The notes under the pieces are model-generated. The model ran no database searches. It was not told the DNA's origin and worked only from the letters and a program-made list of their open reading frames with translations. The translations under genes and the position numbers were made by a program. Of a DNA stretch of 64,000 nucleotides, positions 43,987-53,061 are shown one piece after another; position 1 is the stretch's first letter; the number at the start of each line of letters is the position of its first letter. Source of the DNA: CAZWVA01 sp964636885 (lineage in GTDB: Bacteria > Desulfobacterota_D > UBA1144 > Nemesobacterales > CSP1-2); assembly GCA_964636885.1 (NCBI GenBank), contig CAZWVA010000006.1, forward strand, positions 1 to 64,000, in the 5' to 3' direction.

Positions 43987-44038
43987 AGTGAGTATTCATT
44001 TACTAATGGATTCTATTTCATTTTCTACCACCTGTCAA
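43987..44038 (-). promoter_or_regulatory. Promoter with FadR-like operator for tetR-ligase operon
   Basis: On the minus strand TTGACA (44033-44038) and TAGAAT (44010-44015) are 17 bases apart. Immediately downstream, AGTGAGTATTCATT (43987-44000, plus strand) matches the AATGAnTAnTCATT consensus of TetR-type FadR with one mismatch. It covers the start of transcription, so binding would block it. Confidence 0.72.
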
Positions 44039-44136
44039 GCAGCGGGGGGACGCGTTGCCATACATCCATTGCTACTCGATATTAACCCTTACGAAAATGA
44101 TGTAGACGTTTGGGATTAAGACCCCTAGAATAGGGG

Positions 44137-44589
44137 TTAAGATCTTTTCTTACGGCAGTTTTTACAGACGCCGTTTAGTTGTAGGGTGTAACCCAGCACC
44201 TTATAGTTGGCCGGTTTCTTTTTAGAAAAATCCAGATTCATAAGGGAATCGTCGTAGTAGTCCTCTACCCTCTTGCACTCGACACAGACCAGGTGGTGGT
44301 GAGGCTCCAGATTGGCATCGTAGCGCGCGGCGTTATAGAGTATGTTTACCACAGAGACGAGCCCCAGTTTTTCAAAGGTCTCTAGGGTCCTATAGATCGT
44401 TGTAAGGGATATGTTTGGATAGTAGTTTCTGATCTTCTTGTATATGGATTCGGCGCTCGGATGCTCGTTGGTGTTTGCGAGTTCCCTGTATATAGCGACC
44501 CTCTGAGGGGTTACCTTGATGCCAAGCCCCTTACATTGATCTATGAAACCATTAACGCGTTTTTCAACTGTGGCACTTTCCATCTTCAT
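44137..44589 (-). CDS. Fur-family metal-dependent regulator
   Basis: A 150-residue Fur/PerR-type repressor. The winged helix shows GLGIKVTPQRVAIYRELANT and NISLTTIYRTLETFEKLGLV; the metal domain has EPHHHLVCVECKRVEDYYD with the CxxC zinc pair VECKRV/VCKNCRKK. Iron uptake or peroxide response is likely, but Fur, PerR and Zur cannot be told apart here. It is divergent from eda. Confidence 0.9.
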   Translation of the reverse strand: MKMESATVEKRVNGFIDQCKGLGIKVTPQRVAIYRELANTNEHPSAESIYKKIRNYYPNISLTTIYRTLETFEKLGLVSVVNILYNAARYDANLEPHHHLVCVECKRVEDYYDDSLMNLDFSKKKPANYKVLGYTLQLNGVCKNCRKKRS

Positions 44590-44699
44590 GTCTATAAGTC
44601 ACCTAATATATTATACCAACATGGTGCAAATATCCAGTCTCAGCGTAAATCCGAGGCTTGAAAACCGAAGGATGAATGGGTTAATTTATTAGTTTAAAA

Positions 44700-45332
44700 A
44701 TGGACTCGATGGACATAGTGAGAAAGGAGAGGGTATTTGCCGTAATCCGCGCCGGGGATGCTAAGAGAGCCCTTCTTTTTGCGGAGGCGTGCATTCAGGG
44801 TGGGCTTAGGTTAATAGAGATAACCTTTTCTTTCAGTGGAGCGGAGAGGGTTATATCTGAGTTGTGTAAGAGGGGGGATGCCTTTATTGGTGCTGGAACC
44901 GTACTCAATCTCGATATGGCAAGGGCTGCAGTCGATTCCGGTGCGAGGTTTATAATCTCCCCCCATACAGACGGTGAGATCATCTCCTATGCCAAATCCA
45001 GGGGAGTCATAGTTGTATCCGGGGCACTCACTTCAAACGAGATANNNNNNNNNNNNNNNNNNNNNNNNNNNNNNNNNNNNNNNGCGGATATGGTTAAGGT
45101 CTTTCCGATTAAGGCAGTTGGAGGGGCGCCGTACATAAGGGCCATAAAGGAACCGCTTCCTTTTGTTGAGGTTATGACGACGGGCGGCGTGACACTGGAG
45201 AATCTCATGGAGTTTCTTAGTGCGGGGGCCACTGCCGTCGGTCTTTCAAGCGCCTTAACGGGTGTTTCTTTCGATTCCGAGGCTATACGTCAAAGGGCGA
45301 GAAGGGTCGTTCAAATACTGGGTGAGGCCTAG
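44700..45332 (+). CDS. eda: KDPG/KHG aldolase, with an assembly gap
   Basis: A 2-dehydro-3-deoxyphosphogluconate aldolase of about 210 residues, cleaving KDPG to pyruvate and glyceraldehyde 3-phosphate. Landmarks: RLIEITFSFSGAERVISELC with catalytic Glu, AFIGAGTVLNLDMARAAVDS, ARFIISPHTD, and the Schiff-base lysine in DMVKVFPIKAVGGAPYIRAI; the end has FVEVMTTGGVTLENLMEFL. A 39-N gap (45045-45083) hides about 13 codons, and the frame is kept. Glycogen synthase follows 44 bases downstream, hinting at central sugar metabolism. Confidence 0.92.
   Translation: MDSMDIVRKERVFAVIRAGDAKRALLFAEACIQGGLRLIEITFSFSGAERVISELCKRGDAFIGAGTVLNLDMARAAVDSGARFIISPHTDGEIISYAKSRGVIVVSGALTSNEIXXXXXXXXXXXXXADMVKVFPIKAVGGAPYIRAIKEPLPFVEVMTTGGVTLENLMEFLSAGATAVGLSSALTGVSFDSEAIRQRARRVVQILGEA
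45045..45083. other. Assembly gap (39 N) inside eda
   Basis: Unsequenced bases inside a gene; the two halves match one protein. Confidence 0.95.
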
Positions 45333-45376
45333 ACGGTCGTCCGTTTACGGCCTACTATCAGGGTTTAGGAGGAGTA

Positions 45377-46878
45377 ATGATGAAAGTGGTCTTTGTCTCT
45401 CCTGAAATGGAGCCGCTCGCAAAGGTAGGAGGGCTTGCCGATGTTGTCGGTGCCCTTCCGAAGGAGCTTAAAAAAATCGGATGCGATGTGAGAGTAATCG
45501 TTCCCCTCTATCGCCATGTGAAGAGCAATCTGGAGAGGCTTGGGTTAAAAACCAGGGTTCTGGAACAGGACGTTGCGGTCTCAATAGATTGGCTCGTTTT
45601 TAGGGGAAGGGTAGAAGAGGTTAAGCTAGATGGGGTTACGGTCTATCTACTCGGTAACGATAGCCTTTTTGACCGTGAGTATATCTATTCTACGCCCCAT
45701 GGAGATTACAAGGACAATGGCCTCAGGTTCGGCTTTCTATCACTTGGGGCGCTTGAGATAGTAAAGGCAATCGGTNNNNNNNNNNNNNNNNNNNNNNNNN
45801 NNNNNNNNNNNNNNNCATCCACTGCCACGACTGGCAAACAGCACTTGTTCCGATTTCACTTAAGTGGAGAAAGCACCTAAGGGATGACCCGTTTTTTAAG
45901 GAGGCGAGGATCGTCTTTACGATTCATAACATCGCCTATCAGGGCCTTTTCGGCAAGGAGATCTTGGATGAATTCGGGCTCCCCTGGTATATATTTACCC
46001 CCCAAGGTATAGAGTTTTACGGGAAGGTAAACCTTCTAAAGGGTGGGATAGCCTATTCGGACCTGGTCACCACCGTAAGCCCTACCTATGCGGAGGAGAT
46101 AAAGACCCCACAGTACGGACACGGTTTAGATGGTCTTCTTAGATGGATCTCCGAGAACTCGAACAATCTGGTTGGGATATTAAACGGAATCGATTACGAT
46201 GTGTGGAATCCAGAGACGGATAGATCCCTCTATATGAATTACAGCGTCGATGATATAGATGCCAAGTTAAAAAACAAATCCAGACTCAAGGAGGACCTAG
46301 GACTCAACGCCGATGGGGCGAAGCCTCTTATCGGTATTGTATCTAGGCTTACAGAACAAAAGGGCATAGACCTTGTGGTTGAATCCCTTCCCCAGATAAT
46401 CGACCTGGGTTTTCAGTTGGCGATCCTCGGTACCGGCGAGGAAAAATACGAACGTATGCTCGAAAACGCGAAGCAGACCTATAAAGAAAACCTGTCTGTA
46501 TCCTCGGGATTCAGCGATGGCTTGGCAAGGAGGATATACGCCGGTTCTGATATGTTTCTCATGCCTTCCCGGTTTGAGCCCTGTGGTCTCGGACAGATGA
46601 TCGCCTTAAGGTATGGGACCATCCCTATAGTAAGGGGAACAGGCGGGCTCTTGGATACTATAAGGGATTACACCACCTACAAGGAAAAGGGAAACGGGTT
46701 CGTGTTCTATGAGTTTTCAAAGGTGAGTCTTCTTGATGCACTGGTAAGGGCCATCTCCGTTTATGAGAATCGTAACGAGTGGTTGGAGCTCGTCACTAGG
46801 TCAATGAAGGAGGATTTTTCCTGGAAAAGATCGAGCGAAAGGTATTTCGAGATTTATAAGAGGTTGAAGAACGTGTAG
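45377..46878 (+). CDS. glgA: Glycogen synthase, with an assembly gap
   Basis: An ADP-glucose glycosyltransferase of the GT5 family. The N-terminal ADP-glucose loop is KVGGLADVVGALPKELKKIG; after a 40-N gap (45776-45815) the frame continues with HCHDWQTALVPISLKWRKHL and FTIHNIAYQGLFGKEILDEF. Further motifs are VSRLTEQKGIDLV and PSRFEPCGLGQMIALRYGTI with the catalytic Glu-containing EPCG, then RGTGGLLDTIRD. The two halves are out of frame only because the gap length is nominal. AGGAGGAGTAATG gives a strong ribosome binding site. Confidence 0.95.
45776..45815. other. Assembly gap (40 N) inside glgA
   Basis: Forty N interrupt glgA; 40 is not a multiple of three, so a naive translation breaks the gene in two. 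Confidence 0.95.
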
Positions 46879-46886
46879 AGGACTAG

Positions 46887-47888
46887 TTACTTCTGGGCTA
46901 TAATGGCGGCTGTTTCCAGGGATAGGTCGACTCTTCTTATGTTTGTAAATCCGGCAGAGAGGAGCCACCTCTTAAACTGGCTGAACGTGAATGTGTCACC
47001 ATTTGGGGTATTAAGGAGCATAACCAGGGCAAAAAGCAGTGGGAAGAAGGATTCCTCTCTCTCTTCGTCTACAATCGTGTCTATGACTATTATCTCTCCT
47101 CTATCCTTAAGACAGGTGTAGAGCCTTGAAAAGAGTCTCTCCGAACCCTCCTCACCAAGGGAGTGACAGATGTTCCCTAGAACCGCAATGTCGTATCTTT
47201 CTTCGCCGAAATTCGATCTGTTTATATCACTGGCTACGTATCTGAACCTCTTCTCGAGTCCGTGTCTTTCCACATAACCCCTCGTTATTTCCAGTACCTC
47301 GGGGAGGTCTATTGCCGTGACAAGAGAGTCGGGATTCGCCTCGGCCATCGCGATACTCCAGGGAGCCGAACCCGCCGCAACGTCTAATATGTTTAGATAC
47401 CGGACTATCTTATCCATTAGGAGAATCCTAACCAGGCGCCAGGCCAGGGGATAGTTGAGGACGAAGAGGCCACTGGCAAGCCTTCTATAAAACTCCCCTT
47501 TTCCCGGGTTTTCATCTTCTATACCCCTTCCCGACCTCACGGCCTTGCTTAGAGACGACCATAGGAGTCGGGTGTTCTCACCGTGAAGCATGATAAAATC
47601 CGAAAGACAAGTGGGCTTGCCGCTTACTAGAAAGGACTCGGACTCCGACGTTAGATGGTACTTGCAATCCTTTTTCCTTATAAAGCCTATTACCGCAAGT
47701 GCGTCAAGAAGGATCCTCGTGCCTCTTTGGGAGGCCTCTATCTCTCTTGCTATGTCTTTTATATCATGCGCACCCTTATGGATCGCATCGAATACACCGA
47801 GTTCCAAAGCGGAGTTGAGTATATGGATAAAGGTGCCATTCCATATAACGCTCTGGATCTTAAGCGGTGCTAACTCTTCCCCCTTCAT
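46887..47888 (-). CDS. SAM-dependent O-methyltransferase-like protein
   Basis: A 333-residue protein of the plant-type O-methyltransferase family: an N-terminal winged-helix dimerisation domain (ALELGVFDAIHKGAHDIKDI, ASQRGTRILLDALAVIGFI) and a SAM domain with motif I ILDVAAGSAPWSIAMAEANP, then VTAIDLPEVLEITRGYVE and the end FTFSQFKRWLLSAGFTNIRR. The substrate is unknown; related bacterial enzymes act on pigments, quinones or secondary metabolites. It is convergent with glgA (8 bases between stops). Confidence 0.88.
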   Translation of the reverse strand: MKGEELAPLKIQSVIWNGTFIHILNSALELGVFDAIHKGAHDIKDIAREIEASQRGTRILLDALAVIGFIRKKDCKYHLTSESESFLVSGKPTCLSDFIMLHGENTRLLWSSLSKAVRSGRGIEDENPGKGEFYRRLASGLFVLNYPLAWRLVRILLMDKIVRYLNILDVAAGSAPWSIAMAEANPDSLVTAIDLPEVLEITRGYVERHGLEKRFRYVASDINRSNFGEERYDIAVLGNICHSLGEEGSERLFSRLYTCLKDRGEIIVIDTIVDEEREESFFPLLFALVMLLNTPNGDTFTFSQFKRWLLSAGFTNIRRVDLSLETAAIIAQK

Positions 47889-48260
47889 CTCCCTACCCTG
47901 GCGTATCCGTCTACCTAAGGATTTTATCTCAAAAACGTGTATAAAGTAAACCGGTAACTAAAATACAGATGGGTTTTGGTATTACCCAAATAAAGCAAAA
48001 AGGGCGGTTAACGTTTGAGTCTATTCCACATTATTCGCTGACAACTGGTTCACCTTACACAGTTGATTGTGTAAGATCGCACAGCCTTTTATGGTTTTTC
48101 TCCTTTGTCTAATCCCTCTTCTCTTTGCAACCCCCTCCTGGTATTGGGATTTAAGAAAACAACACACCTGGCATATTTATTGCCTTTGGTTTGAAACCAT
48201 GGAGAGGGATCACGGGTTTAATATATTAAAAGGCGGTAAAACAGGAAAAGGGGTTTACAG
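47889..48260. other. Intergenic region between divergent genes
   Basis: About 370 bases without a supported gene. A short frame from a TTG at 48067 (65 codons) overlaps the next gene start by a few bases and has no ribosome binding site or family match. The right-hand end probably carries the DUF6600 gene promoter, but no clear hexamers were found. Confidence 0.5.
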
Positions 48261-49667
48261 ATGAAAGGGAAGCTATTGGTGATCGGTTTGGTATTGGCAA
48301 TACTCCTTGGCGTCCGGTTTAAAGACCGGGCCGAGGCACATACAAGCGTTAGTCTTAGCGTGTTCTTCGATGCCCTTTCCCCCTACGGCAACTGGATATC
48401 GATTCCGGACTACGGGGGATACGTATGGCATCCCTTTGGCATTGGGCCGGACTGGAGGCCCTATACCAGTGGTAGATGGTTATGGTCCGATTACGGATGG
48501 CTCTGGTTCTCTTATGAGCCCTGGGGATGGGCTACTTACCACTATGGAAGGTGGGTTTTTGACGATTACTACGGGTGGATATGGATACCGGGTACGGTCT
48601 GGGCCCCTGCATGGGTCACGTGGTATATAGGGCCTGACTATATAGGATGGGCTCCTCTTCCGCCGGATGATGGCTTTTTCATAGGGATAGGGATCGGTTT
48701 CAGCAACCACCATCACCGTTATATAAATCCGGCTCACTGCGTGTTCGTTCCTTCAGACCGCTTTTTGGATTACCGTGTCGGTTCGGTGGCCTTTAGTCCG
48801 TCGCGCAATATAACGATCATAAATAAAACGAGGAACGTAACAAACATAAGACTCGTCGACAACAGGATCGTGAACTACGGCCCTGACGTTGGGTTCGTTG
48901 AGAAAAGCACCAAAGAAAGGATTAAAAAGGTGAACGTGGTTGATAGTGACCTTACGGTTATCAAAAAAGGGAAACGCCTAAATGAGCTCGACGGTAATAC
49001 CTACCGCGCGTTTCGCCCGCGTGTCTTTAAAGAAAAAGACGGAACTAGGAATAAGTGGATTATTAAGGAGAAGGAGCCGGTAGAGACCAAGGGCGGAAGC
49101 GAGCTCGTTATACCCGGCTATAAGAAAACGCTAAGGGATGGATGGGGATTTCAAAATCGGAATGGACTCGATAAATCCAACAGTAAGGACCTCAGGATAG
49201 ATTCGAATGACGAAAAGAAAGGGTTGATACAGATAAGAAAAGACGAGAACCGGTTTCCCCGTAACAGGGGGTCCTTTAACCGTGTTTATTCGACTGAAAC
49301 CGATAATAAAGGGGATTCATTTATAGGAGGGAACGAAACCCCAACCCAAAGTCATGATTACGGAGGCGGTTATACGGTGCAGAAGGGTGTTAAAAGGCAA
49401 GATGCATTAGGGGATGGCGAACCCGTCCGGCCTAAAAAAGCGAAGAGGGATTCTTATTCTTTCCCCCGATTTAAGGAAGCTGATTATAAAGGCGGTTCCG
49501 ATAAGGGGGAAACGAAGGCGTACCTGAGAGCCCCTGCGTTTAGCCAGAAAAAGGGTTGGAATCCGGGTTCATACAAGAATAGCGACCAGGGGTTTACTAA
49601 CTATCAAAACAGCAGGAGAAAGGGGCTAAGGGATACACGGCAGTTAAAAAATCAGTACGAGTTCTAG
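48261..49667 (+). CDS. DUF6600-type secreted aromatic-rich protein
   Basis: A 468-residue secreted protein with a signal peptide (residues 1-26). Residues about 30-150 are the DUF6600 region, a repeat-like series of Trp/Tyr motifs: LSPYGNWISIPDYGGYVWHP, SGRWLWSDYGWLWFSYEPWG, HYGRWVFDDYYGWIWIPGTV and WVTWYIGPDYIGWAPLPPDD. The C-terminal 300 residues are basic, low-complexity and rich in Lys, Asn and Gly. Function is unknown; such proteins are found in deltaproteobacteria-like and related genomes and look like surface or periplasmic scaffold components. Confidence 0.85.
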   Translation: MKGKLLVIGLVLAILLGVRFKDRAEAHTSVSLSVFFDALSPYGNWISIPDYGGYVWHPFGIGPDWRPYTSGRWLWSDYGWLWFSYEPWGWATYHYGRWVFDDYYGWIWIPGTVWAPAWVTWYIGPDYIGWAPLPPDDGFFIGIGIGFSNHHHRYINPAHCVFVPSDRFLDYRVGSVAFSPSRNITIINKTRNVTNIRLVDNRIVNYGPDVGFVEKSTKERIKKVNVVDSDLTVIKKGKRLNELDGNTYRAFRPRVFKEKDGTRNKWIIKEKEPVETKGGSELVIPGYKKTLRDGWGFQNRNGLDKSNSKDLRIDSNDEKKGLIQIRKDENRFPRNRGSFNRVYSTETDNKGDSFIGGNETPTQSHDYGGGYTVQKGVKRQDALGDGEPVRPKKAKRDSYSFPRFKEADYKGGSDKGETKAYLRAPAFSQKKGWNPGSYKNSDQGFTNYQNSRRKGLRDTRQLKNQYEF

Positions 49668-49771
49668 GTTGTTGATTCTCTTTACCGTGTTTGGGAGAAG
49701 ATCCTCTGCCTTTACGATTATTCCAAAAGCCGTTTCCTCGCTTAACCTCACTCTGATACTATATATAGGGG

Positions 49772-50182
49772 ATGGATGAGGTATCCGTATTTAAAAAAGA
49801 GATCCACCTGAGCGGTATCGACGAGTTTCTTGCAGATGCCCTTTTGGAGGGAAAGGGTAAACCCGTGAGGCTTGCGATTCGTAAAAAAGGGGATCAGGGA
49901 TATGTATCCGTTCTCCTACTTATGTTTGAGGGAGACGTAGAAGAGGATGGTATAGACTTTGAACTCTCCTCATGTGAGTGTGGAGGGCTTGAGGGGATGG
50001 AGGTTTCCGATTTCCTTAGGAGGCCCGTCTTTACAAGCTCGGCCTATGGGTTTTTCGACTTCCTGTTCGTGTATTTAGATTCGATTGAGTGCCTTGTAGG
50101 TTTCTCTGGAAGTGCGTGGAAGGTAAAGGTCTTAAAACAGGAAGCGGTGAGGGTTAGAAATGGTATCTCCCCACTGTGTTAA
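49772..50182 (+). CDS. Hypothetical protein
   Basis: A 136-residue frame starting at MDEVSVFKKEIHLSGIDEFL with no recognised family. It is acidic in the middle (EGDVEEDGIDFELSSCECGG) and hydrophobic near SAYGFFDFLFVYLDSIECLV. Two Cys at 69-71 (SCEC) are unusual. It lies about 100 bases after the DUF6600 gene on the same strand; no convincing ribosome binding site. Coding status is likely but not certain. Confidence 0.55.
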   Translation: MDEVSVFKKEIHLSGIDEFLADALLEGKGKPVRLAIRKKGDQGYVSVLLLMFEGDVEEDGIDFELSSCECGGLEGMEVSDFLRRPVFTSSAYGFFDFLFVYLDSIECLVGFSGSAWKVKVLKQEAVRVRNGISPLC

Positions 50183-50235
50183 TCCGATAAAGGCCTTTCC
50201 ACACGGGTTATGCGTCTTCTGGGGACATGCGCGCT

Positions 50236-50793
50236 TTAATGAGAATAATTGGCCTTTATGTATCGGACGATCTCATCTGCGAGTCGCGAGTAGGCAAAGG
50301 GGACACCGCCACTGACCGCCCCGGCTTTGGATATCCCCTCAAAGGTCGCTTCGGCTACAACCCTGTTCTCGGCCTTATCGATAAAGCGCACCTGAGCGGC
50401 GACCTTTACGGATCTTACCGCCTGCTCATACCACTCCCTTGGGGTAAGCTCGGTTATGTTTCCCTCCAGTATGAGGACGCCCTCGCTCAGTTCAACTGGG
50501 GAGCGACTAACCCCGGTGAATACCTGGTCCCTTCTCAGTTTCTCCGCTATTTCATTGGGTATACTCCAAAGTGTATCGGGCGGTAAAGACGGAAGGGACG
50601 ATTTAAAATCGGGTATCTCTATAATCACGTACCTTGCAAGCGCCTCTGTAGGAGGTGCGGTCTGGAAGGTTCTCTGAACCCCGCAGGAAAGGCCGAGCAT
50701 CGTAATTACGACTAACGGGAGATGGCGGAAAAAGGATGGGACTTGGGTTCCTCTCAACGTAGTATTCCTCCTTTTGGGTATGGAAAGGATCAA
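50236..50793 (-). CDS. DUF4410-like lipoprotein
   Basis: A 185-residue protein whose hydrophobic segment VVITMLGLSC includes a lipobox (LGLSC), making Cys about residue 37 the lipidated residue; the true start may therefore be later than 50793, for example one of the internal Met codons. The mature part has a DUF4410-like pattern (LEGNITELTPREWYEQAVRS; VAAQVRFIDKAENRVVAEAT; GGVPFAYSRLADEIVRYIKA). Such lipoproteins are thought to be periplasmic or outer-membrane; function unknown. The gene is convergent with the upstream hypothetical. Confidence 0.75.
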   Translation of the reverse strand: MILSIPKRRNTTLRGTQVPSFFRHLPLVVITMLGLSCGVQRTFQTAPPTEALARYVIIEIPDFKSSLPSLPPDTLWSIPNEIAEKLRRDQVFTGVSRSPVELSEGVLILEGNITELTPREWYEQAVRSVKVAAQVRFIDKAENRVVAEATFEGISKAGAVSGGVPFAYSRLADEIVRYIKANYSH

Positions 50794-50828
50794 TACTAAA
50801 ATACCTTCTATGGGTTAGAAAATAAAGT

Positions 50829-51905
50829 CTAGAGGTATTTGATTATCCTGTAGAACGTGTCCCTCTGAGCCGGTTTGAATCCCGCGCTCCTTATCATTTG
50901 GACGAGTTCATCGATCGATGCCCTTATCTTGTTTTCGGCACAGCCGAGAACGCTTTCATCGTAGAGCGTACCGCCTAGGTCGCTTGCCCCGTAGTGGAGT
51001 GATAGGGAGCCCATTTTCTTTCCCTGAGTAAACCATGAGCCCTGAATGTGAGTGAAGTTGTCCAGGTATACCCTTGAGAGCGCTAGGACTCGCAGGTATC
51101 GGTCCCCACCCATCTCCTGAGGAACCCTCTTCTCAAGAAAGGTATTTCTCGGCTTAAATGTCCATGGGATGAACGCTAGAAAACCTCCCGTCTCGTCCTG
51201 GAGGCTCCTTATCCTCTCAAGGTGTTCGACTATGTCCTCGTCCTCTTCAAGGTGACCGAACATCATGGTGGCCGTAGTTTTAAACCCGATCTCATGGGCC
51301 TCCCTCGTAACCCTTATCCACTGGTCTGAATCGATCTTGAGTGGACTTATCTTCTTCCTCACCCTGTTGCTTAGAACCTCGGCTCCTCCTCCGGGAATGG
51401 TTCTAAGCCCCGCATCCCAGAGCCTTTCTAGTACCTCTTTAGTGCTGAGACCCGAATACTTGGCGATGGCGCTTATCTCAGGAGCCGAGAACGCATGGAG
51501 GTGTAGATCTGGGATCTCCTCCCTTGCCCGCCTTACGATCTCTATGTAGTAATCGAGTTTAATATTGGGGTTGTGTCCTCCCTGAAGTAGAACCGTTGTA
51601 GCCCCATTATGAAAGGACGCCTTCATGATCCTAAGGAGCTCGTCAACGCTAAGAGTATATGCATCCGAGGCACCAACCGGCCTCCAGAAGGCACAAAATA
51701 GGCATTCCGTATCGCAGACGTTTGTGTAGTTAGGGTTTGTATCGGCAACAAAGGTGACGACCCCATCTGGATTAAACCTAGTTCTTACAAGGTCGGCCAG
51801 TGCTCCGAGCTCGAGGAGATCCGCTTCACGGAGAAGCAATAGGGCCTCTTTAGGTGTTATACGTTCTTTTCTAAGGACTTTATTATAAACCGTAGAGGCT
51901 CTCAT
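50829..51905 (-). CDS. mqnC: Cyclic dehypoxanthinyl futalosine synthase
   Basis: A 358-residue radical SAM enzyme of the futalosine menaquinone pathway. The iron-sulfur motif is CDTECLFCAFWR; further matches are TTVLLQGGHNPNIKLDYYIE, HLHAFSAPEISAIA, GLRTIPGGGAEVLSNRVRKK and MMFGHLEEDEDIVEHLERI. These separate MqnC from its relatives MqnE and CofH. It makes cyclic dehypoxanthine futalosine from DHFL on the way to menaquinone. The other mqn genes are not in this window. The LapA-like gene follows upstream on the same strand. Confidence 0.9.
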   Translation of the reverse strand: MRASTVYNKVLRKERITPKEALLLLREADLLELGALADLVRTRFNPDGVVTFVADTNPNYTNVCDTECLFCAFWRPVGASDAYTLSVDELLRIMKASFHNGATTVLLQGGHNPNIKLDYYIEIVRRAREEIPDLHLHAFSAPEISAIAKYSGLSTKEVLERLWDAGLRTIPGGGAEVLSNRVRKKISPLKIDSDQWIRVTREAHEIGFKTTATMMFGHLEEDEDIVEHLERIRSLQDETGGFLAFIPWTFKPRNTFLEKRVPQEMGGDRYLRVLALSRVYLDNFTHIQGSWFTQGKKMGSLSLHYGASDLGGTLYDESVLGCAENKIRASIDELVQMIRSAGFKPAQRDTFYRIIKYL

Positions 51906-51974
51906 ATCTCATTTTATTCAACCCAATTGTGAAAAGGGTGTCAATGTTACCCCTAAAAAACCGCCTTAAATAAA

Positions 51975-52169
51975 CTATATCTTCTTCCAGATAATCCCTA
52001 TGACCGCCGATATGACACCAAGGGCATAGAAGATAAGGTACATAATAAATGCTGGTGCTTCGAATCTCTTAAATGGAAACCTAACAGGTACGGGCTCGGA
52101 ATTTAATGCGAGCACGATTACGATTAAGAGAACCAAAATTAGAACTATGATGGTCTTTGGACTCTTCAT
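51975..52169 (-). CDS. LapA-domain (DUF1049) membrane protein
   Basis: A 64-residue protein with two membrane helices (TIIVLILVLLIVIVLALNSE and FIMYLIFYALGVISAVIGII) joined by PVPVRFPFKRFEAPA, the typical DUF1049/LapA layout. LapA-like proteins assist lipopolysaccharide assembly in enterobacteria together with LapB; role here unconfirmed. A ribosome binding site AGGAGGAAAGG lies before the ATG. Confidence 0.85.
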   Translation of the reverse strand: MKSPKTIIVLILVLLIVIVLALNSEPVPVRFPFKRFEAPAFIMYLIFYALGVISAVIGIIWKKI

Positions 52170-52288
52170 CCTTTCCTCCTAGTGCGGTTGATCTCTTTCG
52201 TTATTATTATGGATTCTGGTGAGGATTTCTATACGACCCTCTTGGCCCTTGGTGTTTTTGTGTGATCGGATGAGGAAAACAATGGCAG

Positions 52289-52921
52289 TCAGGAGACTAT
52301 CCTTTCTGCCATCTGTCTTATGTGTCTTTCGATCTCTGTTAGGTAATCCAGTATGGCGAGATAGACCGAAGAGGCCTTGGGTATACAGATCCCTTCTATC
52401 AGACGGTCATAGTGTGCGAGAGAGCACTCCCTAATGATCTCCTGGAATTTTTCCCCCTCTTCCTTTATGTACCTCACGAGTACCCTGTTCCTCGTCTTTA
52501 TGGCGTCGCGAGCGCATTCGATGAGCTCGATCGCTTTATCGAAGAGGGTATTTATCTCCTTTATCGCCCTTTCGCTAAAGAGGGTTCCCTCCTGTGTCAT
52601 CGTTCTTATGCTTCTTATGAGGAGCTCTATGTTGTCCCCGATTCTCTCTATATGCCCAGGGAGAAAGCCGAGCCTTTCTATTTCTTCTATCTTTTCTCCT
52701 CTTCTAGATAGCGTAGTCGTAATTAGGTGTGTGAGCCTCTTTTCCCTTTGATGGATCTCCCACCCGATTTCCTCCGCCCGGTTGAGTCTTTCCTTATCCT
52801 GTCTTCTAAACCCCTCCCATGTCGCCTCAAGCATCTCCCTCGTTAAATCGCACATGGCGATTATCTCTTCCTCTAGATTCCTTGGGGTTTCAACTAACGC
52901 CTCTTTGGCCATCGGTCTCAC
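52289..52921 (-). CDS. PhoU-like protein
   Basis: A 210-residue all-helical protein with a PhoU-like heptad pattern (MCDLTREMLEATWEGFRRQD; ERLGFLPGHIERIGDNIELL; YLAILDYLTEIERHIRQMAE), the E/D-rich motifs that bind metals in PhoU. PhoU-like proteins of this size (DUF47 type) often regulate phosphate or Na/Pi transport; no transporter gene is adjacent. It is divergent from the CDF exporter. Confidence 0.82.
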   Translation of the reverse strand: MRPMAKEALVETPRNLEEEIIAMCDLTREMLEATWEGFRRQDKERLNRAEEIGWEIHQREKRLTHLITTTLSRRGEKIEEIERLGFLPGHIERIGDNIELLIRSIRTMTQEGTLFSERAIKEINTLFDKAIELIECARDAIKTRNRVLVRYIKEEGEKFQEIIRECSLAHYDRLIEGICIPKASSVYLAILDYLTEIERHIRQMAERIVS

Positions 52922-53061
52922 CTTCTTTTTTATTTAAACGATAGAGGAAAATCACATCGAACCTCTTTAATAAGATTATAGCACCGAGGGGATATGCGTG
53001 TAAATCGCTTTTATCTATAAAGCTTTGACTCTTTTTTAGAGCGTATGTATTTTTTATTGGA

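Noticed and set aside
48067..48264. 65-codon frame from a TTG before the DUF6600 gene
   Set aside because: No ribosome binding site, no recognisable family, and it overlaps the next start.
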